Assembly: GCA_037127315.1 (NCBI GenBank)
Contig: JBBBDQ010000309.1
Coordinates: forward strand, 534,501-598,500
Direction of reading: 5' to 3'
DNA from: Ascarosepion bandense
Lineage: Eukaryota > Mollusca > Cephalopoda > Sepiida > Sepiidae
Length of the DNA stretch: 64,000 nt
Shown: positions 11,627 to 26,300 of the stretch, one piece after another
How the letters are laid out: the number at the start of each line of letters is the position of its first letter
How positions within the stretch are numbered: position 1 is the first letter of the stretch
Translations under genes and position numbers: made by a program
The notes under the pieces: model-generated
The model's database searches: none
What the model was told of the DNA's origin: nothing
The model's input: the letters and a program-made list of their open reading frames with translations, nothing else

Positions 11627-11733
11627 CTTAAAGTAAAATTTTTCAAAGCTAACATCATTTTCTGGTCCTTTGTTGACTGATTGATCAGTAAATCCAATTG
11701 TTGTTGAGTTACCAATAAATCATTTTGCAATAT
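11627..11733 (-). CDS. CCHCR1: CCHCR1-like exon 11 (last recognised)
   Basis: Acceptor TTATTCTAG. It encodes ILQNDLLVTQQQLDLLINQS then TKDQKMMLALKNFTL, and ends at a weak donor AAG/GTCAAT. Phase 0 entry fits exon 10. It corresponds to the LQLELSRAQEA region of human CCHCR1. No exon 12 was found to the left. Confidence 0.72.
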
Positions 11734-14700
11734 CTAGAATAAAAAAAAGGAAAAAGTGAGGATTTTTAAAAATAGTAATCAAGACCTGGACCATCAGGAT
11801 GCTATACCAATGCAACAAGTTTGATAACATCAAGTTAGAGATTAATTAGATTAAATGTCAACATTCTAGGTGTGTGTGAAACTAGGTGAGCAACTAATAC
11901 ATAAGCAACACACAGGATAATACATGCAGGCAGAGAGAAAAATTAAAGTGTAGGGTTAGTATTATATAATGACATGAGGAAATGTGTTCTAGGATACTAC
12001 CAAATCTCAGACAGAATTCTATTAGTTAAACTTAAAAAGAAGCCCTTTAATATAGTAATTATTGCTGTATATACAGCACAGAGCAAACAGGTAAAAATCA
12101 ATAACTTTTACAATTTTCTGGATAACACTATGACCTTTTATGTAAATCACAAAAATTACTATTATCATGGAAGACCTGAATGTTCAGAAAAGAGCAAGAG
12201 GGTAAAATATTTGCCAAGTACGGATTAGGATCCCAGAACAAGCACAGCAAAATATGAGTCCAGTGGTGCACAGCAAACAATGAATAATACCTTCTCCTCA
12301 GGGATATTGAGAAGTCCATGAGGAAACAGAAAGAACCAAATTGATTATGCAACAATCAATAACATTTTTCAGAGCTTTTACACTACAAAACATACCCGAA
12401 TACCAACTGCAAAAATGACCATCTTCTAGGTTGTGTGCTAGAGTAAAATTATAGAAGCAATGTCTAAACTCTAACACAACATACAAAAACAAATTTTAAA
12501 CAAATATAACCTTAACAAAAAATAAAAGCAGAACATACTGAAAGAAACACTAGATAAAATCTGCACTGTAAAAGATGGACAGGAACAAAACAGAAGAGCC
12601 AGATGGTAACGTAAGATTAATGCTATCAGCTTTCAATCATTTTTGCATCAACAAGATCACAGAAGTAATAAACAAAATATACAACAGTGGTGACATATCA
12701 AAAGACCTCACTAAATCCACCTTTGTAAAATTACCTAAGAAACCAGGTGTAAAAGAATGTGTACTCCATCAGACAATAAGTTTAATGATCCAAATAATCA
12801 AACTAAAGATGCAAATCCTAATGAATAGAACGCAAAGCAGAATTAGACCAGAAATTGGACGGCTTTATCAATGACAGTAGAACAAGAAATGTGATATTCA
12901 TGATTAGTATGATATCAGCGAGAGCAATACAAATGCAGAAAAATGTGCACATTTTATAGATTATCCAAAAGTATTTGACAAGATACAGCACAGGAACTTA
13001 TTTGAACTGCTAGGAAAACTAGATCTATTTCAAAAAGATGTTAAAATAATCAAGAATTTGTGCAGAGAGCAAACTGCTGGCATACATCTACTAAATAAAC
13101 TGAGTAGCAACAGAAAATAAAAAAAGGATGTTTCTTCTCCCCAGATTTATTCAACCTCTGCAGCAAGGGAGCACTACCACAATTTATTATCAGTGGACGT
13201 AATCTTAACAATACATAGATGACACTGTGGCCAACTTGGAAGGAAAAATTTCAGGAAGTGTGGTAAAAGTAACTAAGAAAAAAGGACTAACCTTTAACTG
13301 TAAGAAGACAGAAAGTATGGTTATCAACAAAGGAAAAAGCACAAGATGTGTGTTACAAATTGAAGATGTCAACATCAAATCTGGAAAGTGTTTTAAGAGA
13401 GGATGGAAAATGCAACACTGAAATCCAAACACACATTGAAAGATGGAATTCCAAAAGCTAAACAAAGTGCTAAGAAACAGAAGTATTTTATAAGAAAGAA
13501 AGAAAAAAGTGTTGGACTTCTATATGATATCCATCTTATATGGCAGTGAATACTGGACAATCTTTCCACCTGTGGGAAGAAAACTGGAAGCAACAGAAAT
13601 GTGGTTCTATAGAAGGATACTGAGAATTTCAGACACAGAGTGAGTAAGCAATGAAGGAGACTTAAAGAAAACAGCTACAGAAAGAACACTTATACTCAGA
13701 ATCAAGAAGAGATAACTGAAATATCTTGGACATGTAATGAGGAAGGAGGGCTTAGTAAACTTAACCCTTACAGATTAAGAGTGACTGGGAAAGGCAAGTG
13801 AACTACTACCTGATAAGCTTGTGTGAATAGATGGTGGAATGGGGCATGGGGGGCCTTTGCAAAGGGAGAAAAACTGCTAAGGGCCACAAGAAACAAAGTT
13901 TTGTAGATCCCTGATCGCCCATGTCCTGAAGGAATGCAGCATATAGAAGAATAATGTTATCTATTGCTACCGACCAATCATTGTTTATTAAATTAATAAT
14001 ATTAATATAATTTATAATGATTTATTCACATCACTATATAAAGCAGAATAGAAGTGAAGGAATGTTTGTCTACCTTTAGAATTTTACTGAAATTGCTTCA
14101 CAAAGATATTAGGATATATTTTAAAGCTCAGATTTATAAATGATGGATGTATTAATAGCTTTCTTGGATAAAAGAGAGAGAATTCAATAAAAGTTTTTAA
14201 ATATAGGGCGTATTTTACAAATATAGATACTTAATCACTGATTCAGTACATTTTATATTAAACAAACATGATCCAAAAAGGTAAGTTGACCAGTGATATA
14301 TTTTATATGAAAATATGTGCATTGTGGTGCATTGGATATCGGCTCGGAATGAGAAATCGGGGAGCCAAGTTCGAATTCCAGCTGAATTCATTGCATTCAC
14401 TTACGTGCAAATACCCTTGGGAAAGGTATTAATCCGCCTATTCCTTCCAGTTATGGGTTAAATAACAGGACAGATTGGGTTCTATAGCCTTGGTCGGCAA
14501 CCAGTCTACTGCAGAAAGCAATGGCAACCTACTGCAGGATAATCTTCTGCCCAGTCAGTCATGTCTCTTTCGAGACATGATCGCCCAAGCATGTATCACA
14601 TATGGCACTCAACTGACTGACATGCACACACACTCACTCACTCACTCACAAATAAACTAATTGTTTAATGCCATACAATACATAAGATATTAGGCATCAG

Positions 14701-15887
14701 TTTTAGTTATGAATAAAAGGAATTATTACATTGCTGTTATTGTTTGAAATATCCAGTTGTGCCTGTTTGTCTGAAAGAGAATGAGAGAGAATTTGGATCT
14801 GGTTTTCAGCTGATTCCATATCATTCTGTATATCTGATATCTGCAAATTAAAACAAAAATATACTTCAAATAAGGTTGTTGCTTTTTCAGAAACAACTTG
14901 TACCATTTTGTATAAAATAACTAAAAAAATATTGCTGAATATCATCTAAAAATACTTTAACTGAGGAATATTACATAAGCTTATATGGGACAACAACATA
15001 GCAATTTTTATATATCATTTTGGGGAAAGATGTATGACAAAGTGAAAAAGTTTTTGGATGACAAGTTTCTTTGGACTAAGTTTGTTTATGTTGGTATTAC
15101 TACACATGTCCATGAACGAGAAATGCTTGAAATTTAAAATTGTTTTTTAAATTTATACTGCAATTAATTTGCATTAGTTACTATAATAATTATATTGATA
15201 TATTACCAATATTTCACAAACAGATAATTTTGAACTCTTATACTTCAGGTAAATATAGAAAAGGACATTTGAAATTCCACCAAACACAAGACATAGAAAT
15301 GACAAATACTGCTTTTTAGTGGTTCACAGTATAATGTAAGAATATTATACACAGGAGGGAGTGATATAGGTAAGACTCTTTTTAAGTCAGAGTAGAAAGT
15401 TGCAAGAATTATGCATGAATTTTCTTGTTATGTTTTGCTTTTACCCTATTGCCACATTTTTACATCTTTTAAGAAAAAAATTTAAATGACTATCATCTTA
15501 ATTGTCCTGCTATATATAGAATCTACAAAACCACAAACATTAACCTTTTGTTTCCACTTATTTTCACCTTTTTTCAAAACAACTCTGGCAGATTTCTGCT
15601 GAACAAGAAGTGCAAACACTTTTTCTCTCCACCTGAAATAGATATATTTGCATATGTATATTAAAATATGAATAAATTAGGCATATTCCTGAAAAGTAAG
15701 GAAAGTTAGAGAGATGTATTTTTATTTTATTTTAACAGTTTCTCCTAATGTTTTTTACTATAAAAATATTTAGGTGTACTAATACGTAAATAAAAAAAGG
15801 CATGCATCATTTTCCAACATACAACAAATGTGAATATAAATGCTAAAATATACTACGGAATGAAAGAAGCATACTGCTTGGTAAAAG

Positions 15888-15928
<41 letters not shown>

Positions 15929-17276
15929 GACCTTCAGTACTTTCTGCCATGTATGTGAAATCAGTTAAATGTAAGTGTGTGTATGTTAAATAGATGCTTT
16001 AGCTTGGAAACAACAATGAGTGGTTTATCTCAAATAGATCAAAAGTTAAGGTATTTTGACAAAATTTAAACACAATTTTTTAATTTTTTACTTTGTGTCA
16101 GGAAGTACCTTCTAACTCCAAACACCTCAATATATATAATAATTCAGAAAATAGATAAATAAATAAATAAATAAATAAGTTGCCATTCGTCTGTCTTGGG
16201 AGACAATGGAGTTCTGTTGATAAGTTGTCACCTCTGCTGTAACTGCACAGGCCTATCCTGGATCAGCAGGCTTTATTGCAGTTGCCACAGGTGTAAGTGG
16301 CAACTGTTTCTGAAAGCACTGATGCAGCCCTCTGCCATCTGCACTCTCTCCTCTCCTTCCACTTCTCTCCTCACTACTCTTGGATCATGCCTTCACAACA
16401 CCTCTCCATCTGCTGTAGTCTTTAGACACAGACTTACCAGCCTGCTGGATCAATGCTACCTGCCCTCATGTTTTGCTTGCAGAAATTCTTGTAGCAGAGG
16501 ACAGGTCTTCCTGCAGGTGTGGAACCAATGTTGAGCTCACCAAATAGCACATCCATGGGGATCATCTAATCATCTATTCGTCTGATGTGGCCAAGCCACC
16601 ATAGTCAATGCTGGCTGAGCACAGCAAGCATGGTTGGGATCTTTGCCTGATTAATAACACTCTTATTTGAGACATGGTCCTGCCAGATGATTCCAAGGAT
16701 TCTCCAGAGATTGCGCAGATGGAGAAGTGTTGAGCTTGTGCTTTTGTCAAGAGGGTCCATGACTCACTGCCGTAAAGCAGCCTGCTGAGCATGCAGGCCT
16801 GGTAAACCATCAGTTTGGTGTTGGTTATCAGTGTCTTGTTGTTCCAGACCCTCTTTGCCAAGTGAGCCTTGGCTGTTGCTGCCTTGCAGTTACATTTGTG
16901 GAGTTCAGCATTCAGGGAGAGGTTGCTGGAGGTGGTGGCACCAAGGTATGTGAAGTCCTCGGCCAGCTCAAGAGTGTAGTCGCCAATGGTGATGTTTGGG
17001 ATAATGCTTACATCTTTACCCAGGATGTTTATCTTTTTTAGGTTGATGATTAAGCCAAACTCTCTGCATGTGTACATGAAGCAACTGATGAATTGCTGCA
17101 ATGCTTCTTCAGAGTGTGCCATTAGTGCTACATCACCAGTGAAACTTTTAGCTTAGAAACAACAAGGAGTGGTTTATCTCAAATAGATTTTCTCAATTTT
17201 CTAATTGTTTTACTTTGTCTCAGAAAGCACCTTCTAACTCCAAACACCTCAATATATATAATGATTAAAAAAATAA

Positions 17277-17316
<40 letters not shown>

Positions 17317-20300
17317 TAGAACATGTACAAACTACTACAAAATTGTGCATTTTGTTTCAACATTGAAAGAACAACGTCTCATCAAGTAGTTAATATTGAT
17401 GGTAATTAAAAAACAACACTTGCATTTATTTTTGGAATGTTTTTTTTGTATGAGTTAAAAATATAAAAAATGTGGGAGGAAGAAAAAGGGAAGAAAAGAT
17501 CAGAAAATAAGATGAGAAATCAAAAAAAGGAAAAAAACAGAGGAAAGAGAAAGATACAGAAGAAATAGAAAGTGAAGAGAAAAATAAGTGAGAAAATATA
17601 GAGAGGAAAAAGCCAATGGAAATGGCTAAGAGAGAGAAATTTTAAATTTTGTACAGAAGCGTCTGGGCTCAAATCTTTTGGTATTTTTGAAAAAAGAATT
17701 GTACTTCTATAAAGAAAGAGGAAAAGAAAAGATACAGAAAGTGAAGAGGAATATAAAGAGGAAAAAAGTGAGAAAATATAGAGAGGGAAGAAAGAGGAGA
17801 GACAATGGAAATGGCCAAGAGAGAGAAATTTTAAATTTTAGCAGGAAGTAAATTGCAGACAGCTTTAGACATCGGTTACAGTGTTTCAAGTTAAATTTTT
17901 GGGCATTTTTAAAAAAATGATGAAATACATAAACAGAAAAATTATTCATAAAACATAAAATAAAGGATATTTAAAAAAAACATAACATGAAGACATAAAT
18001 TTATTAGACCTAATATGATAAATTGGAAAGATACTTGTAAAATAAAATGAATTAAAATTTAAATTTAAAATTTAAATAAATCAATATGAATAAATAAAAT
18101 AAAATAAATAAAAATATATTATAATAATAATAAATATAAAATATAGAGCAAAATAATAAAATAATATAAATATAAAAAATAAAAAAAATAAAGACATTCT
18201 TGAAAATTAACTGTAGAAATGCTGAAATTAGTCAAAACATGAGCCTTGAGCATCTATGCACCTCTGTCATCGATCAACGGAATTATTTATTCCTAGTTGA
18301 TAAAAGTTAGTGGCTGTGATGTAACAAAATCTTTGAAAACTGATTCCACTTCTGGTTTAGACATAGAAGTTTTACAATTTCAAAATGTGTTTAAGTGCTT
18401 AAAAAATGATAATCAATAAGTGAAAGATCAAAAGAATATGAAGGATGTTGTAAACCCTCATATCTCAAATCTGTGAGTTTTTGCAATATCATTCTTGCAA
18501 CATGTGGCAGTACATTACTGTGGAGCAGAATTGAACCATATCAATTCACCAATGCAGGTCTCATTTTTTGTAGGCATGCATGCATTTCAGCAAGTTGGTT
18601 GCAGTAAAGCTCTGCATTAATGCTCTGATTGGCTTCCAGAAAGATGTAGTGGATAACACCAATTGCAGGCCACCAGACAGCCACCATAATCTTTTGTTGA
18701 TGCAACTTTGGCTTTGGGAAATGTTTGGGGGACTCATCATGATCAAGCCATTGACCTGATTATTTACAGTTATCATAAAGGATTCACTTTTCATCACAAG
18801 TGACGATTCAGTCAAGAAAGGGATCATAAATTTAGGCATTTTGAAGTGTGCTTCAGAATATTTGCAAGGTGACATGATATAAATGGGTTCCTCATGATCT
18901 CAATGAAAATCAAATATTTAGGCATTTTGACGTGTGCTCGATGCTCTTTCTGAATCTTGCAGAAAGAGCATCGATGCTCTTTCTGAATCTTGCAGAAAAA
19001 GCATCGAGCACACTTCAAAATGCCTAAATATTTTATTTTCATTCAGATCATGAGGAACCCATTTATTGAGCGTTGTCACCTTGCAAATACTCTGCAATTG
19101 GTGTGAGAATGTTGTGGTGCTGATAGCAAGTGTCTGAGACTTTTCTCTGACACTATGATATGGATTTCACTCAACAACTGCTTGCAATTCTTCATTGTCA
19201 AAACCCCATGACCATCCTCTACCTTCTTCATCTTCAAGCCTCTCATCACTAGTATGGAATTTCTGGAACCACCTTCATACTGTCCGATCACTTGTGAACC
19301 CATCTCCCTATGTTCTGTTGATATTAGCAGAAGTTTGGGGGGAGCACTGTGCCTAAGTTTGAATTCATGCAAGAAAAGTAAATGAGGATCATGTTTTTTC
19401 ATGTTCATAATTAAGAGCTTCTATGTTTCAAGAATACTTCTGTCTGAAAATAAGTTAAAAGTTAATAAAGAGCATGCACTAATTATTATGTATTTCAAAA
19501 TTCACCTAGTATGTACTGTGATCACTATGTTAAAATTGCTTTTCAAAATACAACACTTTGAGCAGTCATTATAACAACCTTATATATATATATATATATA
19601 AAACCATTCTTTCCAAAACCAAATGATAGACATTGTGATAGCTACCTTGCAAAAGACCATCATAATAATTTTAATTCTAACTAAACAATGCAAAAATATT
19701 TTCTTTGAAGTCAGATTTAATCAACAAAAACCTAATAGAAATATCCTATTCAGAAAATTTAGCTACAATATTAAAATATAGACATTTTTTTTCATTCTGG
19801 TTTTAAAGTAATACTAAGTAAAATAAAGGAATCAATAAAGGCAATTACATAGTAGAATTAACAAAGCCATATAACCTTAAAGAAGATTTATTTGGTTACA
19901 TGCAAACCTTTATGACAACTATTAATCAAAATTATAAACCTTTTCAGAAGGGCATTTTCTTGCTTCTCTTTACTTGAGTCACCATATTTATCCTGTAAAA
20001 TATACAAAATGTACATAAACAAAATGTTTTAAGATATATTCACAAAATTTTTTAAAAATAACAATTTCCATCTTCTTTTTCTATGTGCCATGTTCTTCAG
20101 GATAATGGCAATAATGACTGCCCACAATTTCATGTCTTTTGTAGATACTCATCCTTTTTGTTTCCATTTTCTCTAAAACTTTGTCATTGCTCACATATCA
20201 GTCCATGGTATTCTTGCATCCTTCTATAGGGCCATATTACTGTTGTGTCAAGTCTCTTTTTCATCTGTGTGGTGATTGTCCAGCATTCACTCCCATATAG

Positions 20301-23300
20301 GCATATTTGATATTACATAACAGTTCAGTACTGTTTTCTTTGCTTCAAATTAAATTTTTCTGTTTCTTAATATTCTGCTTAGCTTTTGGAAAGCATCTTG
20401 ATGTGCCTTTGGATTTCGGTGTTACATTTTCCATCATCTGTTAAAACACTTCCCAAATATTTAAATTGTAATACTTGTTTGATTTCAATATCTCAAATTT
20501 GTAATTTGCATGTTGGGCTGTTCTTTTTGCTAGCAACCCTGTATTTTGTTTTCTTGAAATTGATACATTTATTCCAACTCTGAAATATTTTTTCTTTTTT
20601 TAATATCATTGTATCATCCTGTTGATGAGTATGCTTTTTTTTTCCAGTTAGTTCTCTTTTTTTATGCATATCTGCTTTATCTATGATATTCATTCTTTCT
20701 GTTTCTGCATATTTTTCTTTAGCCTGCCAGCAGTCCTAAGTTCATTTAAAAAACATCCTCAAATTGAAATTATCACATGATTACTTCCCCTGAACTATAT
20801 ATAAAAATTTCTATAATTTGGTTTCACTATTTAGTAAGCAATACTGCAACCAATCATGATAGATATCCTATATTGTGTATACAAAAAACTAATAACAATG
20901 ATGATAATGTTATATTTATATATATCTTTCATAATTACAAATATGTAAACACATAGGGTTTTCTTTTAATTAGTTCTGAATGATTAAATGAAAAACAGAT
21001 TGTGAAACATTGAAGGAAACACATATGAACAAATACAGGCAAAATTAAGGTTTATAAGAAATATAAAAACAAAACAAGAAGAGCTAAGTTATACTAAAAA
21101 GAATTTAGTCAGAGATTTTATCTTATTTTCATAATCATAGTAAATTTGCTGACTTCTTTTATAAAATAGAATTTCTTGTTATTTTAAGCATTACAAATAA
21201 AATACCATATCTATTTATATCATAAATTAGTTTTAGCTCCCAAATAATGGATAGTATGTTCATAATTACACTGAATTCATAAAATATAAAAAGTTTAAAT
21301 ACTACCATCAGTTTCTGACATTATTTTTTAACTCTTTGGTATGACTTAGCAAGGTTTCTGTCATCAACAGTCACATAATCTCAAAGCATTTGCAATGCTA
21401 TAATACACATGGATAGATATCTCTGCACGTTGTAAAATACAAGAGTGAGGAAGACCTAGCCAAGAGTCATTTTCTGTGCTGTCTCTGCCCTACTTAAATT
21501 CTGAAGCCCACTTCTTCTTGCATAGAAAGGAGAGTCCTCAGCAAGTGTCTGTACCATTCCCTCACTCCTTGGCTGTCATATCTTTCTTTTGCAGATACTT
21601 TATGACTGCTGGGGTAACTATTTTCTCAATTTTTAGATTTGTTGCACACCTCTCACATTTGTGCCTTACCTACACAGAAATTAAGACAGAAATCTGAACT
21701 AGTTTACTCGTTTTTTTAGTTTTATAACAAGTGGTGATATATTATTATAGCCCCCCTTTCTGGGTGATGCTTAAAACTTTTTGAATGACTATATATATAT
21801 ATATATATATATATACCTTCGTACTTTCGTATTGAGCTCTTTACTGTTAAGGTTTTCGTCTTGGGTTTTTTTCTTTTAAACACAGCAAAAGCTTTGTTTG
21901 TTTCTTTTTTTGATTCCCCTCTTTCCATTTGGGATTGACGACTAAATTTACCGTTTTGTTAACTGTAGGACTTAATGATTTTAGTCATTATTAGTGATAC
22001 TGTTTTCTTGGTACGTTTTACAATAATAATAATATATATATTCATCTACAAACGTCTTTAGTTGGTGATTTTAATCTTAATTTAAGGCAAGTTTTCATCC
22101 TGAAGGTGAGGAAGCCAATATATTGGAAGCCCGGGTAGAGGAATGCAAGATGGGTAGTGTTCCAGTGATCATAATAAATGTGGTTGATAAAACAAGTGTG
22201 ATTGTTACCCAATACACAATTAGGTAAAGCAACTGTGGTTGATGTGAAGACCCAAAGCAGGTATATGGAAGAGAGAAAAATTGGCAGAAATAAGTCCACT
22301 AAAATGACTGAAAAGGAGATGGAGTTCCCAGAGAAATTTAAAAAGAAGTTGTCAGAATTACTGAAAAGGAATGAGAAGATATTTATGTTCTCTGATAAGG
22401 TGCTCATAAAAAAAAATTAATGAAACAAGCAGTTAACATGCTGAATGGTGGGTATCACAGTCACTTTAGAGTCCCCTGATGACTTCAGAACATTGAATAA
22501 GATCACTAAGCCATTAGTTTACTGATTGATAACAGCTTTACTGGGAAAAGCCACACGTTTTTCAATGCTTTATTTAAGAGCCAAGTATTGGCAGGTAACC
22601 ATGGATGAGAGAAATAAAGTAAAAATACCTGCCATAAAAGGCCTGCCATAATGGGCTCTGTCAGTTTAAAATTATTCTTTTTGAATTAGCAAGAGCTCCC
22701 AATGTTTTCTAACATCTCATGTCCATAATGTTGAATGGGTAGGAGGATTTCACTATAGCCTATTGACAATATTTTTGTACTTTCAAAAGATATGGAAGGT
22801 CACTTCTGCCATTTACAAATGGTGTTTGATTGACTAAAGAAATATGGTCTGAAACTGAAATTACCAAAGTGTCAGTTTCTCAAGAATGAAACAAAATATC
22901 TTTGGTCTGTTATTAATAGGAATGGAGTGAAACCAGATATGGATGAAGTCCAACTGATAAGATCCATGCCAAAGTCTTGAACAGTGAGAGGTTCGAGGAT
23001 TTATCAGTATAGTTGGGTACTATGGAAAGTTTATTGCAACCCCTTTGATAAAACTAATCAATATATGAGGTTTAAATGAACTGAATATTGACAGCAATCT
23101 TTTGATGCACTAAAGGAGCAACTAACAGCCGTGCATTTATTACCATACCCAGACCTAGATAAACATTGTACACTGACATGAGTGACAAGTGCATTGGAGT
23201 TTGTGTGATACAGCCATGCCCTGAACAGGAAGGACCTATGGAGAGTGTAAATGAAAAAATTCTAATTTATTTTTTGTCACAAACTATCGCCTACATAGCA

Positions 23301-26300
23301 TAGATGGCCAGTGATTAAAAAGAAAACTTATGCAGTGGTGTATTCACTTCAGAATTTGTACTATTATTTGGATGGAACAGGGTTTATGATAAAGACACAT
23401 CACAAATCCCTATAATATCTGTTTGACGCTAATTGGACAAATAAGAAAATTAAGCAATGGGTTCTGAAGTGCCTATAATTACCCTTTCAGGTTGGGAAAT
23501 AACCTGTGCAGGTCTATTGTCACAAATCCCAAGGAAAATGGAACAAGATTTATTGAGAGTAGAGCTTGATGTGGATGATAAGGCTTACTAGATTAATGCA
23601 ATAGATTTCCATAAGCTGAAGAATAGACTGATTTGGAATGAACCAGACAAGGAAGAGAGTACTGAGTTGATGGAAGAAGAAGGAGTAATGAAGGGGTATG
23701 AGAAAGATGACACTGACTAGGGAATGATCAGACATGCCAATGGTGGGTAAAACTTTTCCTGTGCATTTTTCAGGGCAGGATATTAGAAAAAGGTCAAGCA
23801 GGTTCACCACCTGTCCAATACAATCCGAGACTCAGGTAGGTTCTTCAATGATCTGTGTTAGTTCATAAGCGATGCAGAATTCTCTACAATATCTGCTTTC
23901 TTCATCAGTTTTGTTAAAGTCAACTAACCAGTCTTTGTAATGAACATTGAAGTTACAATATATGTGAAACTTGGCTGAGGGAAATTCAGTGAGGATATTG
24001 TCAATTGTCTTGGATGTTCGATCAATTTTACTGAGCCTGGGAATAATACAGAACAAAGACAAATGTGGTACTTGCTTGGGTTGAAATAATTACAAAAATA
24101 AAATGTAGTTAGTAAACTAATTCTTCAATAAAAAACACAATCTTATATAACTCCTCTTCAAATATGAAACAACAGTAAAATGATAAAAAGAAATGAAATA
24201 CTTTAGATTACCTGTGATAATTCAACCTCTTGTAAGTTCAGAATTTCAGTCATAGATGATAGACGGATATTTAGGAATTCAATATTTGACTGAAGATGCT
24301 CTTTCTCAGCAGCACAAACCTGTAATATTTAGCAAGAAATAATTGATTAAAAAATTCAGAGCCATCAAAAATAATATCAATAGCAAACTTAAGTTGAATG
24401 AAGGTGGCAAGGAGCTAAATTGTTGACTTCGCTATTCATAACAACAGTTTGTGCTTGGCTACATACATCAAAGTAACAATTATGAAACTATTATCTGCAC
24501 ATTCATTAAGCCTAGTCTAGTCAGCAGAGCCACCTTAATGCAGTGTCTCCATGAGTATAGGGGCCCCATGCTAATCTGTGTATGTTAAGTGACGTGTTAC
24601 AGAAGCCCCTTTTTAGGAAATAGTAAAAATAGAAATTACTACAAATATTGCCTTTGGTGAAAAGTGTATATCATAATAGAAAAATCCATTTCATTTGATA
24701 TGGTTCTTGAATAAAAAAAAAAGGGAGAGTGAATGTCACCTTCTGACATAGAAAACGCTGGAAATTGTGAGGACTTTCTTCTAAGTGGCAGCATACATAT
24801 ATAAATGGGAGGATGGGTTTGTCTTGCCAATTCAGTTCATTTGCAGACAATTCCAATCAAAGAACTGAACCTGATTCCTGATGATCAGTCTTTGCACAGA
24901 CTCGACAGTAAAACTCATTTCTATCTTTAATATACCAAGATTACTATTGTTGACTTTCTGTTGGAGGCAATATTTTTCCTCTGGTATGTTAATTCTTAAA
25001 ATTCCCTGAGACTGAATCAGTATTGTTTTGAATGTTTAATTGCAATACATTTATATTTTTACTTTTGTAAATAAATTATTTTTATTGCTATAAAACTCTA
25101 CCATTGATTTGATTATTCTCCTTTTCTTTCACCTTTACTTTCATTTTTTTCTTTTTGTTGCAACTGTGACAAAATTGGGACTTATCCTAAATACGGATGG
25201 TCATTTCAAAACAAAAACAGTAATTCAGCTGTTTTAACAGAAACAAATGATTTTTCCATTTGATGTTCATTTCACAACAACAACAAAGAAAGTAGCTCAT
25301 ATTACACTTCAGATATTTTTTTGATAAAACTGACTTTATATTTGCTTAAAAATATTGATTTCTGTTGAAGAATTTCTTTCTTCATCCAATTTAAAACAGA
25401 CAAAATGTGCAGGGGCTTATTCAAATAGATATGGCACTTGATGAAAATTATGAGACTATCCCTACACTGTAAAGAAAAATAATTTCAGACAATTTGTATT
25501 CTTGAATGTTGAAATTGCACTCAGAATGTTTATGTACATGATGGTAGAGAATGCTCTTTTTTAAGATGGAAACTTATAAAAAAATCTGCTTTGAAGCACA
25601 ATGGGGTAGCATCATTTGAGCTGTCTTTCACTCATGTGCATGAAAAATAACATCCTTTTCCTGAAGACCATCAACTCCAAGACAATAATAAAGCAATTCT
25701 CTGAAAAGAAATGCTTCAAATGCTTGTTATAATAAATTTGTAGTGTCATGTAATCTATGTGGGTTACTGAGTATTATTGCATTTTAAAAGGCTTGTATAT
25801 TGCTCAAATGTTTATCATTTTGATTAGTTGCTGCTGTACAACATAATTTTAATGTTTTAACACCAGTTTTGTTGAAGTGACACTAAAATAAACATAAGGT
25901 GCGATGAGTAAATTGTCACCATTTTATATTTTTAATTTTGTGCATGCAAGTTATTTGTTTTTCATTTTGTTAACTGTACAATAGAGTCAGTTGGACACCG
26001 TCTGTGAAAGAAAGAGCACCATGACACAATTCATTCCACATAAATTTGGAAATGGCATGCTGTACTACTTGACATTTATGCCAGAAACTCCAATATGAAT
26101 ATTTCAGAGTGTTTGGGTGCCAATCTGAGAACAGTGCAAAAGATTCAGAAAGAGTTGCATGATATATCCTGTCAATATCATGATGTTTGGAGTGATCACT
26201 AGTGATGGGGAAGTAATGTCTCTATTCATCTTCCCATAGGGCTTCAGACTCAGCACAGAGGCCTACATTAAGTGCCCTGAGTAGGTAGTGCTACTTTGGG

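Noticed and set aside
16196..16534. 112-codon cysteine-rich plus-strand ORF
   Set aside because: Antisense of a LINE tail. The cysteines come from the reverse complement of repetitive coding sequence.
24639..24856. Two overlapping minus-strand ORFs of 61-63 codons
   Set aside because: Short, overlapping in different frames and without homologous motif.
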